A stretch of DNA of 64,000 nucleotides. Source: Candidatus Binataceae bacterium. GTDB lineage: Bacteria; Desulfobacterota; Binatia; Binatales; Binataceae. The notes below the pieces were generated by a model. The model had not been told where the DNA came from, ran no database searches, and saw only the letters and a list, made by a program, of their open reading frames with translations. The stretch is from NCBI GenBank assembly GCA_035308025.1, contig DATGHL010000008.1, positions 94,088 through 158,087 on the forward strand, given 5' to 3'. The translations under genes were made by a program, and so were the position numbers. Of this stretch, positions 24,658-36,616 are shown one piece after another (the stretch's first letter is position 1; every line of letters begins with the position of its first letter).

Positions 24658-26028
24658 ATGGCAGAAGTAGATTTCGATGTTGCGATCCTCGGCGGCGGAC
24701 CCGGCGGCGGCGCTGCCGGATCATACCTCGCGCGGGCCGGTCTGAAGTGCGTCATCTTCGAACGCGAGCTCTTTCCGCGCCAGCATGTCGGCGAATCTCT
24801 GGTGCCGGCCTCGAATCGCGTGCTCGCCGACCTCGGCTTGATTGAGCAGATGGACGAGAACCGCTTCCCGCGCAAGTTCGGCGCGGTCTGGACCTCGGCG
24901 GCCTTTGCGCCGGTTTACAACGTCGATTGGGAAGGTCTCGGCGATTCTTCGCAGAGCGTCGGCACCGAAGAAGCGGCGGCCGATATTCGCTTTGAGGAGC
25001 GCGCGCAGCCCGGCGTCAATCTGAACTATACCTGGCACGTCGATCGCGGCAAGTTTGACAACATGATCCTCAACCGCGCCAGCCAGCTCGGCGCGACCGT
25101 TTATGAAGGGATGCGCGTGCAGGGGGTCGATTTCGCCGACCCCACGATGCCCAAAGTACGCGTCATGATGGGTCGTCAGGAGCTCAATCTGCGCACCCGC
25201 ATGGTGATCGATGCCTCGGGCCGCCATACCCTGCTCGGCAATCAGCTCCGGCTCAAGGTCACCGACCCCATTTTCGATCAGTACGCGATCCACGCCTGGT
25301 TCGAGAATCTCGACCGGCTCGCGATGGCGAAAAAAGAGATGTTCGGGGATTACATCTTCGTGCACTTTCTGCCGGTGAATAACACCTGGATATGGCAGAT
25401 TCCTATTACGGAGACGATCACCAGCGTCGGCGTCGTCACGCAGAAGCGCAATTTTCAGAAGACCCGGCAATCGCGCGAGCAGTTTTTCTGGGAATGCGTC
25501 GATTCGCGCAAGGAATTCGGGGAGGCGCTGCGCGCCGCCAAGCAGCTACGCCCGCTCAAGGACGAGGGCGACTACAGTTATAGCATGAAACAGATCTGTG
25601 GCGACGGCTTCGTCCTCGTCGGCGACGCCGCGCGCTTCGTCGATCCGATCTTTTCGAGCGGCGTCAGTATCGCGCTCAACAGCGCCAAACTCGCGAGCCA
25701 GGATATCGTCGCGGCCGCCAACAATGGTGGTTTCCACAAGATGGCCTTCAACAATTTCGAGGCCATGATGCGCCGCGGCACGCGCAACTGGCACGAGTTT
25801 ATCGCGCTCTATTACCGGCTCAATGTGCTCTTTACCTTCTTCATTCAGGACCGCCGCTACCGGCTCGACGTCTTGAAGCTTCTGCAGGGCGACATGTACG
25901 ACGAAGAGCGGCCGAAGGTGCTGCAGGAGATGGCGCGCGTGGTGGGCGACGTCGAGAAACGCCCCAACCATCCGTGGCACAAGCTCCTCAATGACCTCAC
26001 TTGCGACGCCTTCCGCCCGGAACAGTAG
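24658..26028 (+). CDS. Flavin-dependent halogenase, copy 1
   Basis: 456 residues. The FAD motif ILGGGPGGGAAGSYLARAG begins at residue 10, with GESLVPASNRVL after it. The segment FPRKFGAVW holds a lysine (K73) at the place of the essential halogenase lysine. The diagnostic W.W.IP motif is present as WIWQIP (residues 244-249). The FVDPIFSSG block near residue 325 fits the F.P.S.G pattern reported for halogenases acting on phenol- or pyrrole-like substrates. These enzymes need reduced flavin, chloride or bromide, and oxygen. The gene is 99 bases after DUF5989 and 88 bases before its near-duplicate. No flavin reductase or carrier protein is nearby. Geranylgeranyl-reductase-like activity is the main alternative. 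Confidence 0.8.
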   Translation: MAEVDFDVAILGGGPGGGAAGSYLARAGLKCVIFERELFPRQHVGESLVPASNRVLADLGLIEQMDENRFPRKFGAVWTSAAFAPVYNVDWEGLGDSSQSVGTEEAAADIRFEERAQPGVNLNYTWHVDRGKFDNMILNRASQLGATVYEGMRVQGVDFADPTMPKVRVMMGRQELNLRTRMVIDASGRHTLLGNQLRLKVTDPIFDQYAIHAWFENLDRLAMAKKEMFGDYIFVHFLPVNNTWIWQIPITETITSVGVVTQKRNFQKTRQSREQFFWECVDSRKEFGEALRAAKQLRPLKDEGDYSYSMKQICGDGFVLVGDAARFVDPIFSSGVSIALNSAKLASQDIVAAANNGGFHKMAFNNFEAMMRRGTRNWHEFIALYYRLNVLFTFFIQDRRYRLDVLKLLQGDMYDEERPKVLQEMARVVGDVEKRPNHPWHKLLNDLTCDAFRPEQ

Positions 26029-26116
26029 GCGGAGCGCCAGGGGGCGGCGGAGTCTGCGAGCTGCGTTCAGAATTTAGAAGACGCCCAAGCCTGACGTAAA
26101 GAGGTAATTAAGCCAT

Positions 26117-27484
26117 ATGGCAGAAGTAGATTTTGATGTTGCGATACTCGGCGGCGGACCCGGTGGTTCAGCCGCAGGCGCCTACTTGGCCCGGGCCGGT
26201 CTGAAATGCGTCATCTTCGAGCGCGAGCTCTTTCCGCGCCAGCACGTCGGCGAATCGCTGGTGCCGGCGTCGAATCGCGTGCTCGCCGACCTCGGCCTGA
26301 TCGACCAGATGGATGAGCAGGGCTTCCCGCGCAAGTTTGGCGCGGTTTGGACCTCCGCGACCTCAGTTTACAAGCACGACCTCGCGGGTCTTCAAGAGGC
26401 TGGCAAAGCCGCCGAAGAAGTCGACGCCGAGGCCGACATCCGCTTCGAAGAGCGCGCCATGTCGGGTGTGCCGCTGACCTACACGTGGCACGTCGATCGC
26501 GGCAAGTTCGACAATATGCTCCTGAATCACGCCAACAAGCTCGGCGCCACGGTTTATGAAGGGTTGCGCGTGCAGGGGGTCGATTTCGCCGATCCGGCGA
26601 TGCCCAAAGTTCGCATCACGATGGGCCGCCAAGAGCTCAATCTGCGCACTCGGATGGTCGTCGACGCCTCGGGCCGCCACACCCTGCTCGGTAATCAGCT
26701 ACGGCTCAAGGTCACCGATCCGGTCTTCGATCAGTTCGCGGTGCACGCCTGGTTCGAGAACCTCGATCGCCTGGCGTTGGCGAAAAAACCGATCCTCGGG
26801 GACTACATCTTCGTACACTTTCTGCCGGTCAATAACACCTGGATCTGGCAGATTCCAATCACCGAGACGATCACCAGCGTCGGCGTCGTCACGCAGAAGC
26901 GCAACTTCCAGAAAACCCGTCAATCGCGCGAGCAGTTCTTCTGGGATTGTGTCGATTCGCGCAAAGACTTCGGCGAGGCCTTGCGCGCCGCCAAGCAGCT
27001 CCGCCCGCTTAAGGATGAGGGCGACTACAGCTACAGCATGAAGCAGATCTGCGGCGACGGCTACGTCCTCGTCGGCGACGCCGCCCGCTTCGTCGACCCG
27101 ATCTTCTCGAGCGGCGTCAGTATCGCGCTCAACAGCGCCAAGCTCGCCACCCAGGACATCGTCGCCGCCGCGAACAACGGCGGCTTCCACAAAGTCGCCT
27201 TTAACAACTTCGAGTCGCTGATGCGCCGCGGCACCCGCAACTGGCACGAGTTTATCGCGCTCTACTACCGTCTCAACGTGCTCTTCACTTTCTTCGTGCA
27301 GGACAAGCGCTATCGCCTCGACGTCTTGAAGCTCCTGCAGGGCGACATGTACGACGAGGAGCGGCCTAAGGTGTTGGCGGAGATGGCGCGCGTGGTGAAC
27401 GACGTTGAGAAGCGCCCGAACCATCCGTGGCACAAGCTGCTCAATGATCTAACCTGCGACGCTTTCCGCCCAGCGGAACACTAG
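26117..27484 (+). CDS. Flavin-dependent halogenase, copy 2 (tandem paralogue)
   Basis: 455 residues, roughly 85-90% identical by eye to the gene before it, with the same FAD motif, K of FPRKFGAVW, WIWQIP and FVDPIFSSG. Differences are concentrated in residues 80-125. There copy 1 has AAFAPVYNVDWEGLGDSS and copy 2 has ATSVYKHDLAGLQEAGKAA, a part that should lie near the substrate pocket. Both begin with the same codons after a similar leader (GGAGG/GAGGTAATTAA type). This points to duplication followed by change of substrate preference, or to a heteromeric pair. Confidence 0.8.
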   Translation: MAEVDFDVAILGGGPGGSAAGAYLARAGLKCVIFERELFPRQHVGESLVPASNRVLADLGLIDQMDEQGFPRKFGAVWTSATSVYKHDLAGLQEAGKAAEEVDAEADIRFEERAMSGVPLTYTWHVDRGKFDNMLLNHANKLGATVYEGLRVQGVDFADPAMPKVRITMGRQELNLRTRMVVDASGRHTLLGNQLRLKVTDPVFDQFAVHAWFENLDRLALAKKPILGDYIFVHFLPVNNTWIWQIPITETITSVGVVTQKRNFQKTRQSREQFFWDCVDSRKDFGEALRAAKQLRPLKDEGDYSYSMKQICGDGYVLVGDAARFVDPIFSSGVSIALNSAKLATQDIVAAANNGGFHKVAFNNFESLMRRGTRNWHEFIALYYRLNVLFTFFVQDKRYRLDVLKLLQGDMYDEERPKVLAEMARVVNDVEKRPNHPWHKLLNDLTCDAFRPAEH

Positions 27485-27629
27485 GCGGAGCACAGCGTAG
27501 CCGAGCAAGCGAGTTTTGATCTTCGCCGCGCGTCCGGTGGGTGGCCGAGTCCGCGAGGCTCAGCAACGGGCAGACTCCGCCGCCCCCTGCGCCCGGCATC
27601 CGCTCAGCGATACAAAAGTGGCTTGCTGT

Positions 27630-28850
27630 TCAGCGGGGGCCGTGATGCAGGGCGCCGTTGGCTTCGAGTTGCTGCACGCGCTCGGGCGAGTAGCCGAGAA
27701 AGTCACACAGAATCTCGGCGTTGTGCTCGCCCAAGGTCGGCGCAACCATCTCGCGCGGGACGGGAAATTCGGAAAAGCGCAGGGGAAAGCCCGGAACGTC
27801 GTAGTCGCCGATGAAGCGATCATTAATCCGGCGGACGGTGCCGCGCTCGCGCAGGTGCGGGTGGTTGATCGCCTCCTCAACCGTTAGGACGGGCGCGTAG
27901 GGGACGCGATGCTCGGTGAGGAGGCGGAACAGCTCCTCGTCGTTCGGCAAGGAATCGATCCAGTCCTGGACGAAGCGATTCAGTTCCGCGGAGTTGGCGC
28001 CGCGCGCGGGCAGGTCCTTGAAGCGCGGATCGGTGGCGAGCTCCGGGCGGCCCATCGCGCGACACAGGCAGGGCCACTGATGGTCGATGCCGGCGATAAT
28101 CAGGACGGCGCGGCTTTTGCCATTGAAGACGCCGACCGGACTTACTAGGTAGTGATGAGCGCCGGAGCGCTGCGGCCGAAACGCGCCGTGGCTCGCGCTG
28201 AGCATCTCGACGTTAGCCTCGTGGTAGCTGAAATAACAATCGAGGAGGGAGGCCTCGACGTGCTGGCCGCGGCCAGTGCGCTCGCGATGGAGCAAAGCGG
28301 CGAGCACCGCGCCCATCGCGTGTACGCCGGTGCTGACGTCGCCGATGGCGGCTTGCGGAAAGACCGGCGGGCGGTCAGGGTAGCCGGTCATGTCGAGGAT
28401 GCCGGAGTAAGCGGCGCCGATAAAATCGTAGCCCGGCTGCTGGGCGAGCGGTCCGCTCTGGCCGAGCGATGAAATCGAGCACATGACGATTTTCGGATTG
28501 AGCGCGCTGACGATCTGATAGTCGAGGCCGAGGCGGCCAATCACGCCCGGGGAGAAGTTCTCGACGAGCACGTCAACTTTCGCGACCAATTCCTTGAGCA
28601 GCGCGAGCGCGGCGGGCTTGCGCGGATCGAGGCACAGGCTTTTCTTGCCGCGATTCTGTTGCACAAAGTAGGCGCTGCGGCCATCGCGCAGGACCGGGAT
28701 GCCGCGCGCAATATCGCCGGCGGGCGCGATCTCCACTTTGATCACCTCGGCGCCCATCTCAGCCAGATAACGCGTGGTGGTGGGTCCGGCGATGACCTGG
28801 GTGAAATCGAGCACCTTGTAACCGTCGAGCATGCGTGAAGTCTCAGCCAT
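27630..28850 (-). CDS. CaiB/BaiF (type III) CoA transferase
   Basis: 406 residues from ATG 28850, preceded by GAGGAG about 9 bases away; the frame extends 17 codons upstream without similarity. Family blocks: VLDFTQVIAGPTTTRYLAEMGAEVIKVE at the start, VENFSPGVIGRLGLDY, and AIGDVSTGVHAMGAVLAAL with the catalytic aspartate near residue 169. The enzyme moves CoA between carboxylic acids. Substrate is unknown; it may supply acyl-CoA for catabolism. It runs towards the halogenase operon, so the two are convergent, and has no obvious link to it. Confidence 0.88.
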   Translation of the reverse strand: MAETSRMLDGYKVLDFTQVIAGPTTTRYLAEMGAEVIKVEIAPAGDIARGIPVLRDGRSAYFVQQNRGKKSLCLDPRKPAALALLKELVAKVDVLVENFSPGVIGRLGLDYQIVSALNPKIVMCSISSLGQSGPLAQQPGYDFIGAAYSGILDMTGYPDRPPVFPQAAIGDVSTGVHAMGAVLAALLHRERTGRGQHVEASLLDCYFSYHEANVEMLSASHGAFRPQRSGAHHYLVSPVGVFNGKSRAVLIIAGIDHQWPCLCRAMGRPELATDPRFKDLPARGANSAELNRFVQDWIDSLPNDEELFRLLTEHRVPYAPVLTVEEAINHPHLRERGTVRRINDRFIGDYDVPGFPLRFSEFPVPREMVAPTLGEHNAEILCDFLGYSPERVQQLEANGALHHGPR

Positions 28851-28952
28851 GACGATTAGCTCCTCGCGGGCCAGCGCCAGCAATCGCATCGTTCGCGGCA
28901 AAAGACAAGAAAGCCGGGGTTGCGCTATAATTGCGGACGCGGTGGAGGAGGC

Positions 28953-31427
28953 ATGGGCAAGCCGGTCAAAGGGCGCGGCAAGGCGTCAGACGGAGGGCGC
29001 GCGAATCGCATAGGCGCGCTGATCCGGCGAATCGGCTGGCGGCGCGGCGTGCTCGGCCTCTTCCTGATCTGCGCGTTTGGCTTTGGTTTTTACCTCGCCA
29101 ACGTCTACGCCGACATCTCAAATCTGATCGAGCAACGGCGCGCGGCGCTGACCTCGGCGATCTTCTCGGCCCCGCTGCGGGTGCATCGCGGCGACGCCAT
29201 CGCGCAAATTCATCTGCTCGATCGGCTCAACACGCTGAGTTACTCGCCGACTACAAGCCCGGCGCATCCGGGGGAATACTCGATGACGCCCGGCGCGATG
29301 GCGATCGACTTGCGGGAATTTTCGATTGGCACGCGCGCCTATCCGGCCGGGCTCGTGCGGCTGACGTTCGATCACGATCGCGTCGCGGGTATCGCAGACG
29401 CCTTCGGGGTCGCGATGGCGGAGGCGGTAATCGAGCCGGAGGTGATCGGGCATCTGTTGCCCGATGCACCCGCCGAACGGGTCGAGGTCGCGCTGACGGA
29501 ACTGCCGCCCTATTTGACGCAAGGACTGATCGCGACTGAAGATCGCTTTTTTTATTACCACTTCGGCTTTGATCCGATCCGCATAATCGAAGCGGCGGTG
29601 GTGGATTTGCGCTCGCATCGGATGCGGCAAGGCGCCAGCACGCTGACGCAGCAGCTCGCGCGAACTTTTCTGGACAGCCGGACACGGAGCTTGCACCGCA
29701 AGGTCCGCGAACTGGCCGTCGCGCTGGTGCTCGAGATGCGGCTGTCGAAGAACGAAATTCTCGAACGCTACATAAACGATGTCGCGATGGGCGAGTACGA
29801 CGGCACGCCGGTATACGGGATGCCGCTGGCGGCGCGCTATTACTTCAACAAGGACCTCGCGCGGGTGAGCCCGGCCGAGGCCGCGACCTTGATCGGCATG
29901 ATCCAGGCGCCGACGCTCGACGACCCGCGGCGTCATCCGGAGGCAAGCCGGGCGCGGCGCGATACGGTGCTGGCGCTGATGCATCGCGCCCACCTGATCG
30001 ATGATGCGCAATATGCTGGGGCGCTGGCGGAAGCGGTCGTGACGACGAAGCCGGCGGGTTTGCGACGCGCGCCCTATTTTGCCGATTACGTGATCGAGCA
30101 GGTCACGAAACTCCCGGGCGTCAGCGGGCATCTGAGCGGGCTGCGGGTCTACACCACGCTCCAGCCCGAGTTACAGGCGTCGGCGCAGGAGGCGGTGACG
30201 AGCAATCTGGCGCGGCTCGAGCGCGCGCATCCGCGGCTGCGGCGGCGCGATCGCGCACAACGCCTCGAGAGTTCACTGGTCACACTCGATCCGCACAACG
30301 GCGCGATTGTCGCGATGGTCGGCGGCCGCGACTATGCGGCGAGCCAGTTCAATCGGGTGGTGAGCGCCGAGCGTCAGCCGGGCTCGGCGTTCAAGCCGAT
30401 CGTCTATCTGGCGGCGCTGGATCCGGCTCTGTCGCCGCTAACCGAGCCGGTGACGCTCGCCTCGATTCTACCCGATCGCCCGATGTCGTTCGGCGGCTGG
30501 ACCCCGGTGAATTATGAGCGCACCTACCAGGGTGAGGTGACGGTCACCTCCGCGCTGGCCGAGTCGCTGAACGTGCCGACCGCATACCTGGGGAGTTTGC
30601 TCGGACCGCCCGCCATCGTTCGCACGGCGCATCTGCTGGGGATTCGGAGCAAACTGCCCAACTATCTGCCGGTGGCGATCGGCGCCGGTGAAGTCACGCT
30701 GCTCGACCTGGCCGCGGTCTACCAGGTCTTTGCCAGCGGCGGGATCGCGCGGCCGCCGTATGCGGTCGAGGCGGTGACTGATGCGCAGGGCCATCTGATC
30801 TACCAGCATCAGGACGAGCAGACGCGGCTGATGAGCTCGGCGATTGCCTATCTGATGACGGGCGCGCTGCAGGCGGTCTTCCAATATGGCACCGCGGCGG
30901 GCGCGGCAAACCTGGGACTCGATTTCGCCGCCGCGGGCAAGACCGGCACGACCGACGATTATCGCGATGCCTACTTCATGGGCTACACGCGCCAGCTCGT
31001 CACCGGCGTCTGGGTGGGCTTCGATGAGCCGCAAACCATCGGATTGAGCGGGGCGCAGGCGGCCTTGCCGGCCTGGGTCACGTTTATGATCGATGCGGTT
31101 CGCCAACCCGAGCTGGGCTTCGGCGAGCCGCCGGCGGGAATCACGATGCTCACTGTCGACCCGTCGAGCGGCGGGATCGCGACGCCCGCCTGTCCGCGTC
31201 AGGTTAGCCTGCCGTTCCTGAGCGGAACCGAACCGACCCATATCTGCCCGTTGCACGGCGGCCTACTCGCGGCGGCCGGCGCTGCTCCCGCGACCGCGCC
31301 CGGCGACACCGAGAGCGCGACGACCACGCCGCCGAGTGGGGCGCCGGCGTCACCCGCCACTCCAGCGACCAACAGTGCTTTTGGCGCGATCGGAAATTTC
31401 TTCGGCTCGCTTTTCGGCAAACATTGA
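28953..31427 (+). CDS. Penicillin-binding protein 1b, murein synthase
   Basis: 824 residues from ATG 28953, directly after GGAGGAGGC. A cytoplasmic basic start and one membrane helix (about 25-46) are followed by a UB2H-like region. The GT51 glycosyltransferase has ATEDRFFYYHFG (catalytic Glu near 195) and QGASTLTQQLAR. The transpeptidase carries SAFK near 478 (SERQPGSAFKP), SLN and GKTGTTDD near 662. It polymerises and crosslinks peptidoglycan from the periplasmic side of the inner membrane. The last 50 residues are Ala/Pro/Thr-rich. The N-terminal plan fits PBP1b better than PBP1a. Confidence 0.92.
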   Translation: MGKPVKGRGKASDGGRANRIGALIRRIGWRRGVLGLFLICAFGFGFYLANVYADISNLIEQRRAALTSAIFSAPLRVHRGDAIAQIHLLDRLNTLSYSPTTSPAHPGEYSMTPGAMAIDLREFSIGTRAYPAGLVRLTFDHDRVAGIADAFGVAMAEAVIEPEVIGHLLPDAPAERVEVALTELPPYLTQGLIATEDRFFYYHFGFDPIRIIEAAVVDLRSHRMRQGASTLTQQLARTFLDSRTRSLHRKVRELAVALVLEMRLSKNEILERYINDVAMGEYDGTPVYGMPLAARYYFNKDLARVSPAEAATLIGMIQAPTLDDPRRHPEASRARRDTVLALMHRAHLIDDAQYAGALAEAVVTTKPAGLRRAPYFADYVIEQVTKLPGVSGHLSGLRVYTTLQPELQASAQEAVTSNLARLERAHPRLRRRDRAQRLESSLVTLDPHNGAIVAMVGGRDYAASQFNRVVSAERQPGSAFKPIVYLAALDPALSPLTEPVTLASILPDRPMSFGGWTPVNYERTYQGEVTVTSALAESLNVPTAYLGSLLGPPAIVRTAHLLGIRSKLPNYLPVAIGAGEVTLLDLAAVYQVFASGGIARPPYAVEAVTDAQGHLIYQHQDEQTRLMSSAIAYLMTGALQAVFQYGTAAGAANLGLDFAAAGKTGTTDDYRDAYFMGYTRQLVTGVWVGFDEPQTIGLSGAQAALPAWVTFMIDAVRQPELGFGEPPAGITMLTVDPSSGGIATPACPRQVSLPFLSGTEPTHICPLHGGLLAAAGAAPATAPGDTESATTTPPSGAPASPATPATNSAFGAIGNFFGSLFGKH

Positions 31428-31555
31428 GGATCGCGCGGCGCTGCCCGCGCGAAAGGCTGCCACTTGCCCTCGCGACTGGCTTCGGCGAGATGCGACCAGC
31501 AGTTGCTCAAACCTCGCCAATGGTTAGTTTTGGTGCGAGGGCATAAGCATTAATT

Positions 31556-34165
<2,610 letters not shown>

Positions 34166-34307
34166 CGCGCAACCTTCCGAAAAGAGCTCCCGATCTGAGC
34201 TGAACCGCCGTCGCCGTGCCTTGCGGAGCGGCGGCGGCTTGTGGTGCAATCGCGCTTCGCAATTGACCTTTTGCGGCGCATCCCATCCGCCGCACGGGAG
34301 ATTACTA

Positions 34308-35981
34308 ATGACCGAAAACTTGAGGAGCCGAGTCGTTACGCAAGGCGTGCAACGTTCGCCGAATCGCGCGATGTTGCGTGCGGTCGGCTTCGGCGACCGC
34401 GATTTCGACAAGCCGATCGTGGGGATCGCCAACGCTTACAGCACGATTACGCCGTGCAACCTGGGCCTCGATATTCTGGCCAGGCGCGCCGAAGCCGCGG
34501 TCAAGGCGGCCGGCGCGATGCCGCAGCTCTTCGGCACCATCACCGTGAGCGACGGCATCTCGATGGGCACCGAAGGCATGAAATACTCGCTGGTCTCGCG
34601 CGAGGTGATCGCGGACTCGATCGAGACCGCGTGCAACGCCGAGGCGATGGACGGCGCGATCGTGATCGGCGGCTGCGACAAGAACATGCCTGGCGCGATG
34701 ATAGCGATCGCGCGCATGAATATTCCCGCCATGTTCGTGTACGGCGGCACGATCAAACCCGGTCATTACAATGGCCGCGACCTGACTATCGTCAGCGCGT
34801 TCGAGGCCGTCGGCCAGTTCAGCGCCAACAAGATCGATGAAAAGGAGTTGCTCGAGGTGGAGCGGCGCGCCTGCCCCGGCGCCGGTTCCTGCGGCGGCAT
34901 GTACACCGCCAACACGATGTCCTCGGCGATCGAGGCGATGGGCATGAGCCTGTCTTACTCCTCGACCATGGCGGCCGAAGATGACGAGAAGAGCGACAGC
35001 GCGGCGCAAAGCGCCGAGGTCGTGGTCAATGCGATCCGCCGCCAGCTCCTGCCGCGCCAAATAATGACGCGCAAAGCGCTGGAAAACGCGATCGCGGTCG
35101 TGATGGCGGTTGGCGGCTCGACCAATGCGGTGCTGCACCTGCTGGCGATCGCGCATGCCGCCGAGGTGCCGCTCACGATCGACGACTTCGAGGTCATCCG
35201 CCAGCGCGTGCCGGTGCTGTGTGATCTGAAGCCGTCGGGACGCTTTGTCGCGACTGATCTGCATCGCGCCGGCGGCATCCCGCAAGTGATGAAGATGCTG
35301 CTGAAGCATGGCCTGTTGCATGGCGGCGAGTTGACGATCAACGGCAAGACTGTCGCCGAGAATCTCAGTGAGGTTCCCGAGGCGCCGCGCAAGGATCAGG
35401 AAGTCATCCGGCAATGGGATAATCCGATGTACCAGCAGGGGCATCTGGCGATTCTCAAGGGCAATCTTTCGCCCGAGGGGTGCGTCGCCAAAGTCACCGG
35501 CATCGCCCATCGCGAGATCACCGGACCGGCGCGAGTCTTCGAGCGTGAGGAGGATTCGCTCGACGCGATTCTCGCGGGCAGGATCAAAAAAGGCGATATT
35601 CTGGTGATCCGCTACGAGGGACCGCGCGGCGGACCGGGCATGCGCGAGATGCTCTCACCGACGTCGGCGATAATCGGCGCCGGGCTCGGCGACGCCGTCG
35701 CGCTGATCACCGACGGCCGCTTCTCCGGCGGCACCTACGGCCTCGTCGTCGGCCACGTCGCACCCGAGGCCCAGGTCGGCGGCCTAATCGCTCTGATCCA
35801 TGAAGGGGATTCGATTACGATCGACGCCGATCGCCGCTTGCTGCAGCTTAATGTAGCGGACGCGGAGCTCAGCCGTCGGCGCGCCGCCTGGACGCCGCCG
35901 CCGCCGCGCTACACTCGCGGCGTGCTCGCAAAATATGCGGCGCAGGTCTCAACCAGCAGCTTGGGCGCCGTGACAGACTGA
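34308..35981 (+). CDS. ilvD: Dihydroxy-acid dehydratase
   Basis: 557 residues from ATG 34308 (GGGAG upstream), which matches the family start [16 protein letters not shown]; the open frame upstream is spurious. It makes the 2-oxo acids of valine and isoleucine. Iron-sulphur ligands are in [11 protein letters not shown] (near residue 123) and [16 protein letters not shown] (near 195). The pattern fits the [2Fe-2S] plant-type branch better than the oxygen-sensitive [4Fe-4S] one. The C-terminal [17 protein letters not shown] active-site motif is intact. It stands alone, with no other branched-chain genes nearby. Confidence 0.95.
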   Translation: MTENLRSRVVTQGVQRSPNRAMLRAVGFGDRDFDKPIVGIANAYSTITPCNLGLDILARRAEAAVKAAGAMPQLFGTITVSDGISMGTEGMKYSLVSREVIADSIETACNAEAMDGAIVIGGCDKNMPGAMIAIARMNIPAMFVYGGTIKPGHYNGRDLTIVSAFEAVGQFSANKIDEKELLEVERRACPGAGSCGGMYTANTMSSAIEAMGMSLSYSSTMAAEDDEKSDSAAQSAEVVVNAIRRQLLPRQIMTRKALENAIAVVMAVGGSTNAVLHLLAIAHAAEVPLTIDDFEVIRQRVPVLCDLKPSGRFVATDLHRAGGIPQVMKMLLKHGLLHGGELTINGKTVAENLSEVPEAPRKDQEVIRQWDNPMYQQGHLAILKGNLSPEGCVAKVTGIAHREITGPARVFEREEDSLDAILAGRIKKGDILVIRYEGPRGGPGMREMLSPTSAIIGAGLGDAVALITDGRFSGGTYGLVVGHVAPEAQVGGLIALIHEGDSITIDADRRLLQLNVADAELSRRRAAWTPPPPRYTRGVLAKYAAQVSTSSLGAVTD

Positions 35982-36049
35982 TCGCGATACCGGCTCGATC
36001 ACAAGCGCATCAAGCAGAGCGTCGCTTGCGCGCGACGCGGCCGCGAAGG

Positions 36050-36328
36050 TCAGTTGAGCTGTCGCACCATCCGGCTCTGCCGACGCGGGCGCTTGATCAA
36101 CTCAAAGGCGACGCGCAGCAAAGTCTGCGACTCCTCAGGCAAGCCGAAATACTCACTGACCGTCGCTGCGCGTATCGCCAGACCGGTTGCGGACTCACTC
36201 AGGATGAGAACCTCGGCGCAGTCCCGGCAGATACTCACATTTTCGCGACCAAGTTCCTTTCTTCCCGCGACCACGCGGCCTTCAGCTAACTCCGCGCCGC
36301 ATTTCGGACAACACGTCTCCCCCACCAT
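36050..36328 (-). CDS. Small zinc-ribbon protein
   Basis: 92 residues from ATG 36328, which has GGGAGG five bases upstream. It begins with CCPKCGAEL and has a second pair in CRDC at 34-37, together a four-cysteine zinc site. A helical tail ending in basic residues (KRPRRQSRMVRQLN) follows. I do not recognise the family. It may bind nucleic acid or a partner protein. It lies between ilvD and nadE and is transcribed against both. Confidence 0.6.
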   Translation of the reverse strand: MVGETCCPKCGAELAEGRVVAGRKELGRENVSICRDCAEVLILSESATGLAIRAATVSEYFGLPEESQTLLRVAFELIKRPRRQSRMVRQLN

Positions 36329-36616
36329 GTTTTCCTCCCGTTTGCAGGCCTCCGAATGCCATGGTGCATCGGCATTCTCCCAGTTGCTCCCCCGAGCAGA
36401 CCATGCAAAGCGGCAGCACCCGTTTCCAATTACAATCGCAAATTCGGTTTTCAGGCAAGGGCTAATCTCGCAATTCGTGGCGTGATCTCTCGTTGCGGGC
36501 GAGACGAATTCGGGCGAGCTATGCTGTGGCTCAACAAGGCTTGATATACAGTGGTAAATCATCCGATGGATGGACCGTTGAGATCGCAAAGAAATTATTG
36601 AGAACGGGGCGGAAGC

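Noticed and set aside
29118..30131. 337-codon minus-strand open frame opposite PBP1b
   Set aside because: Antisense shadow; the plus strand carries all glycosyltransferase and transpeptidase motifs.
34305..35510. 401-codon minus-strand open frame opposite ilvD
   Set aside because: His/Arg/Asp-rich shadow frame with no start signal; ilvD on the plus strand is complete.
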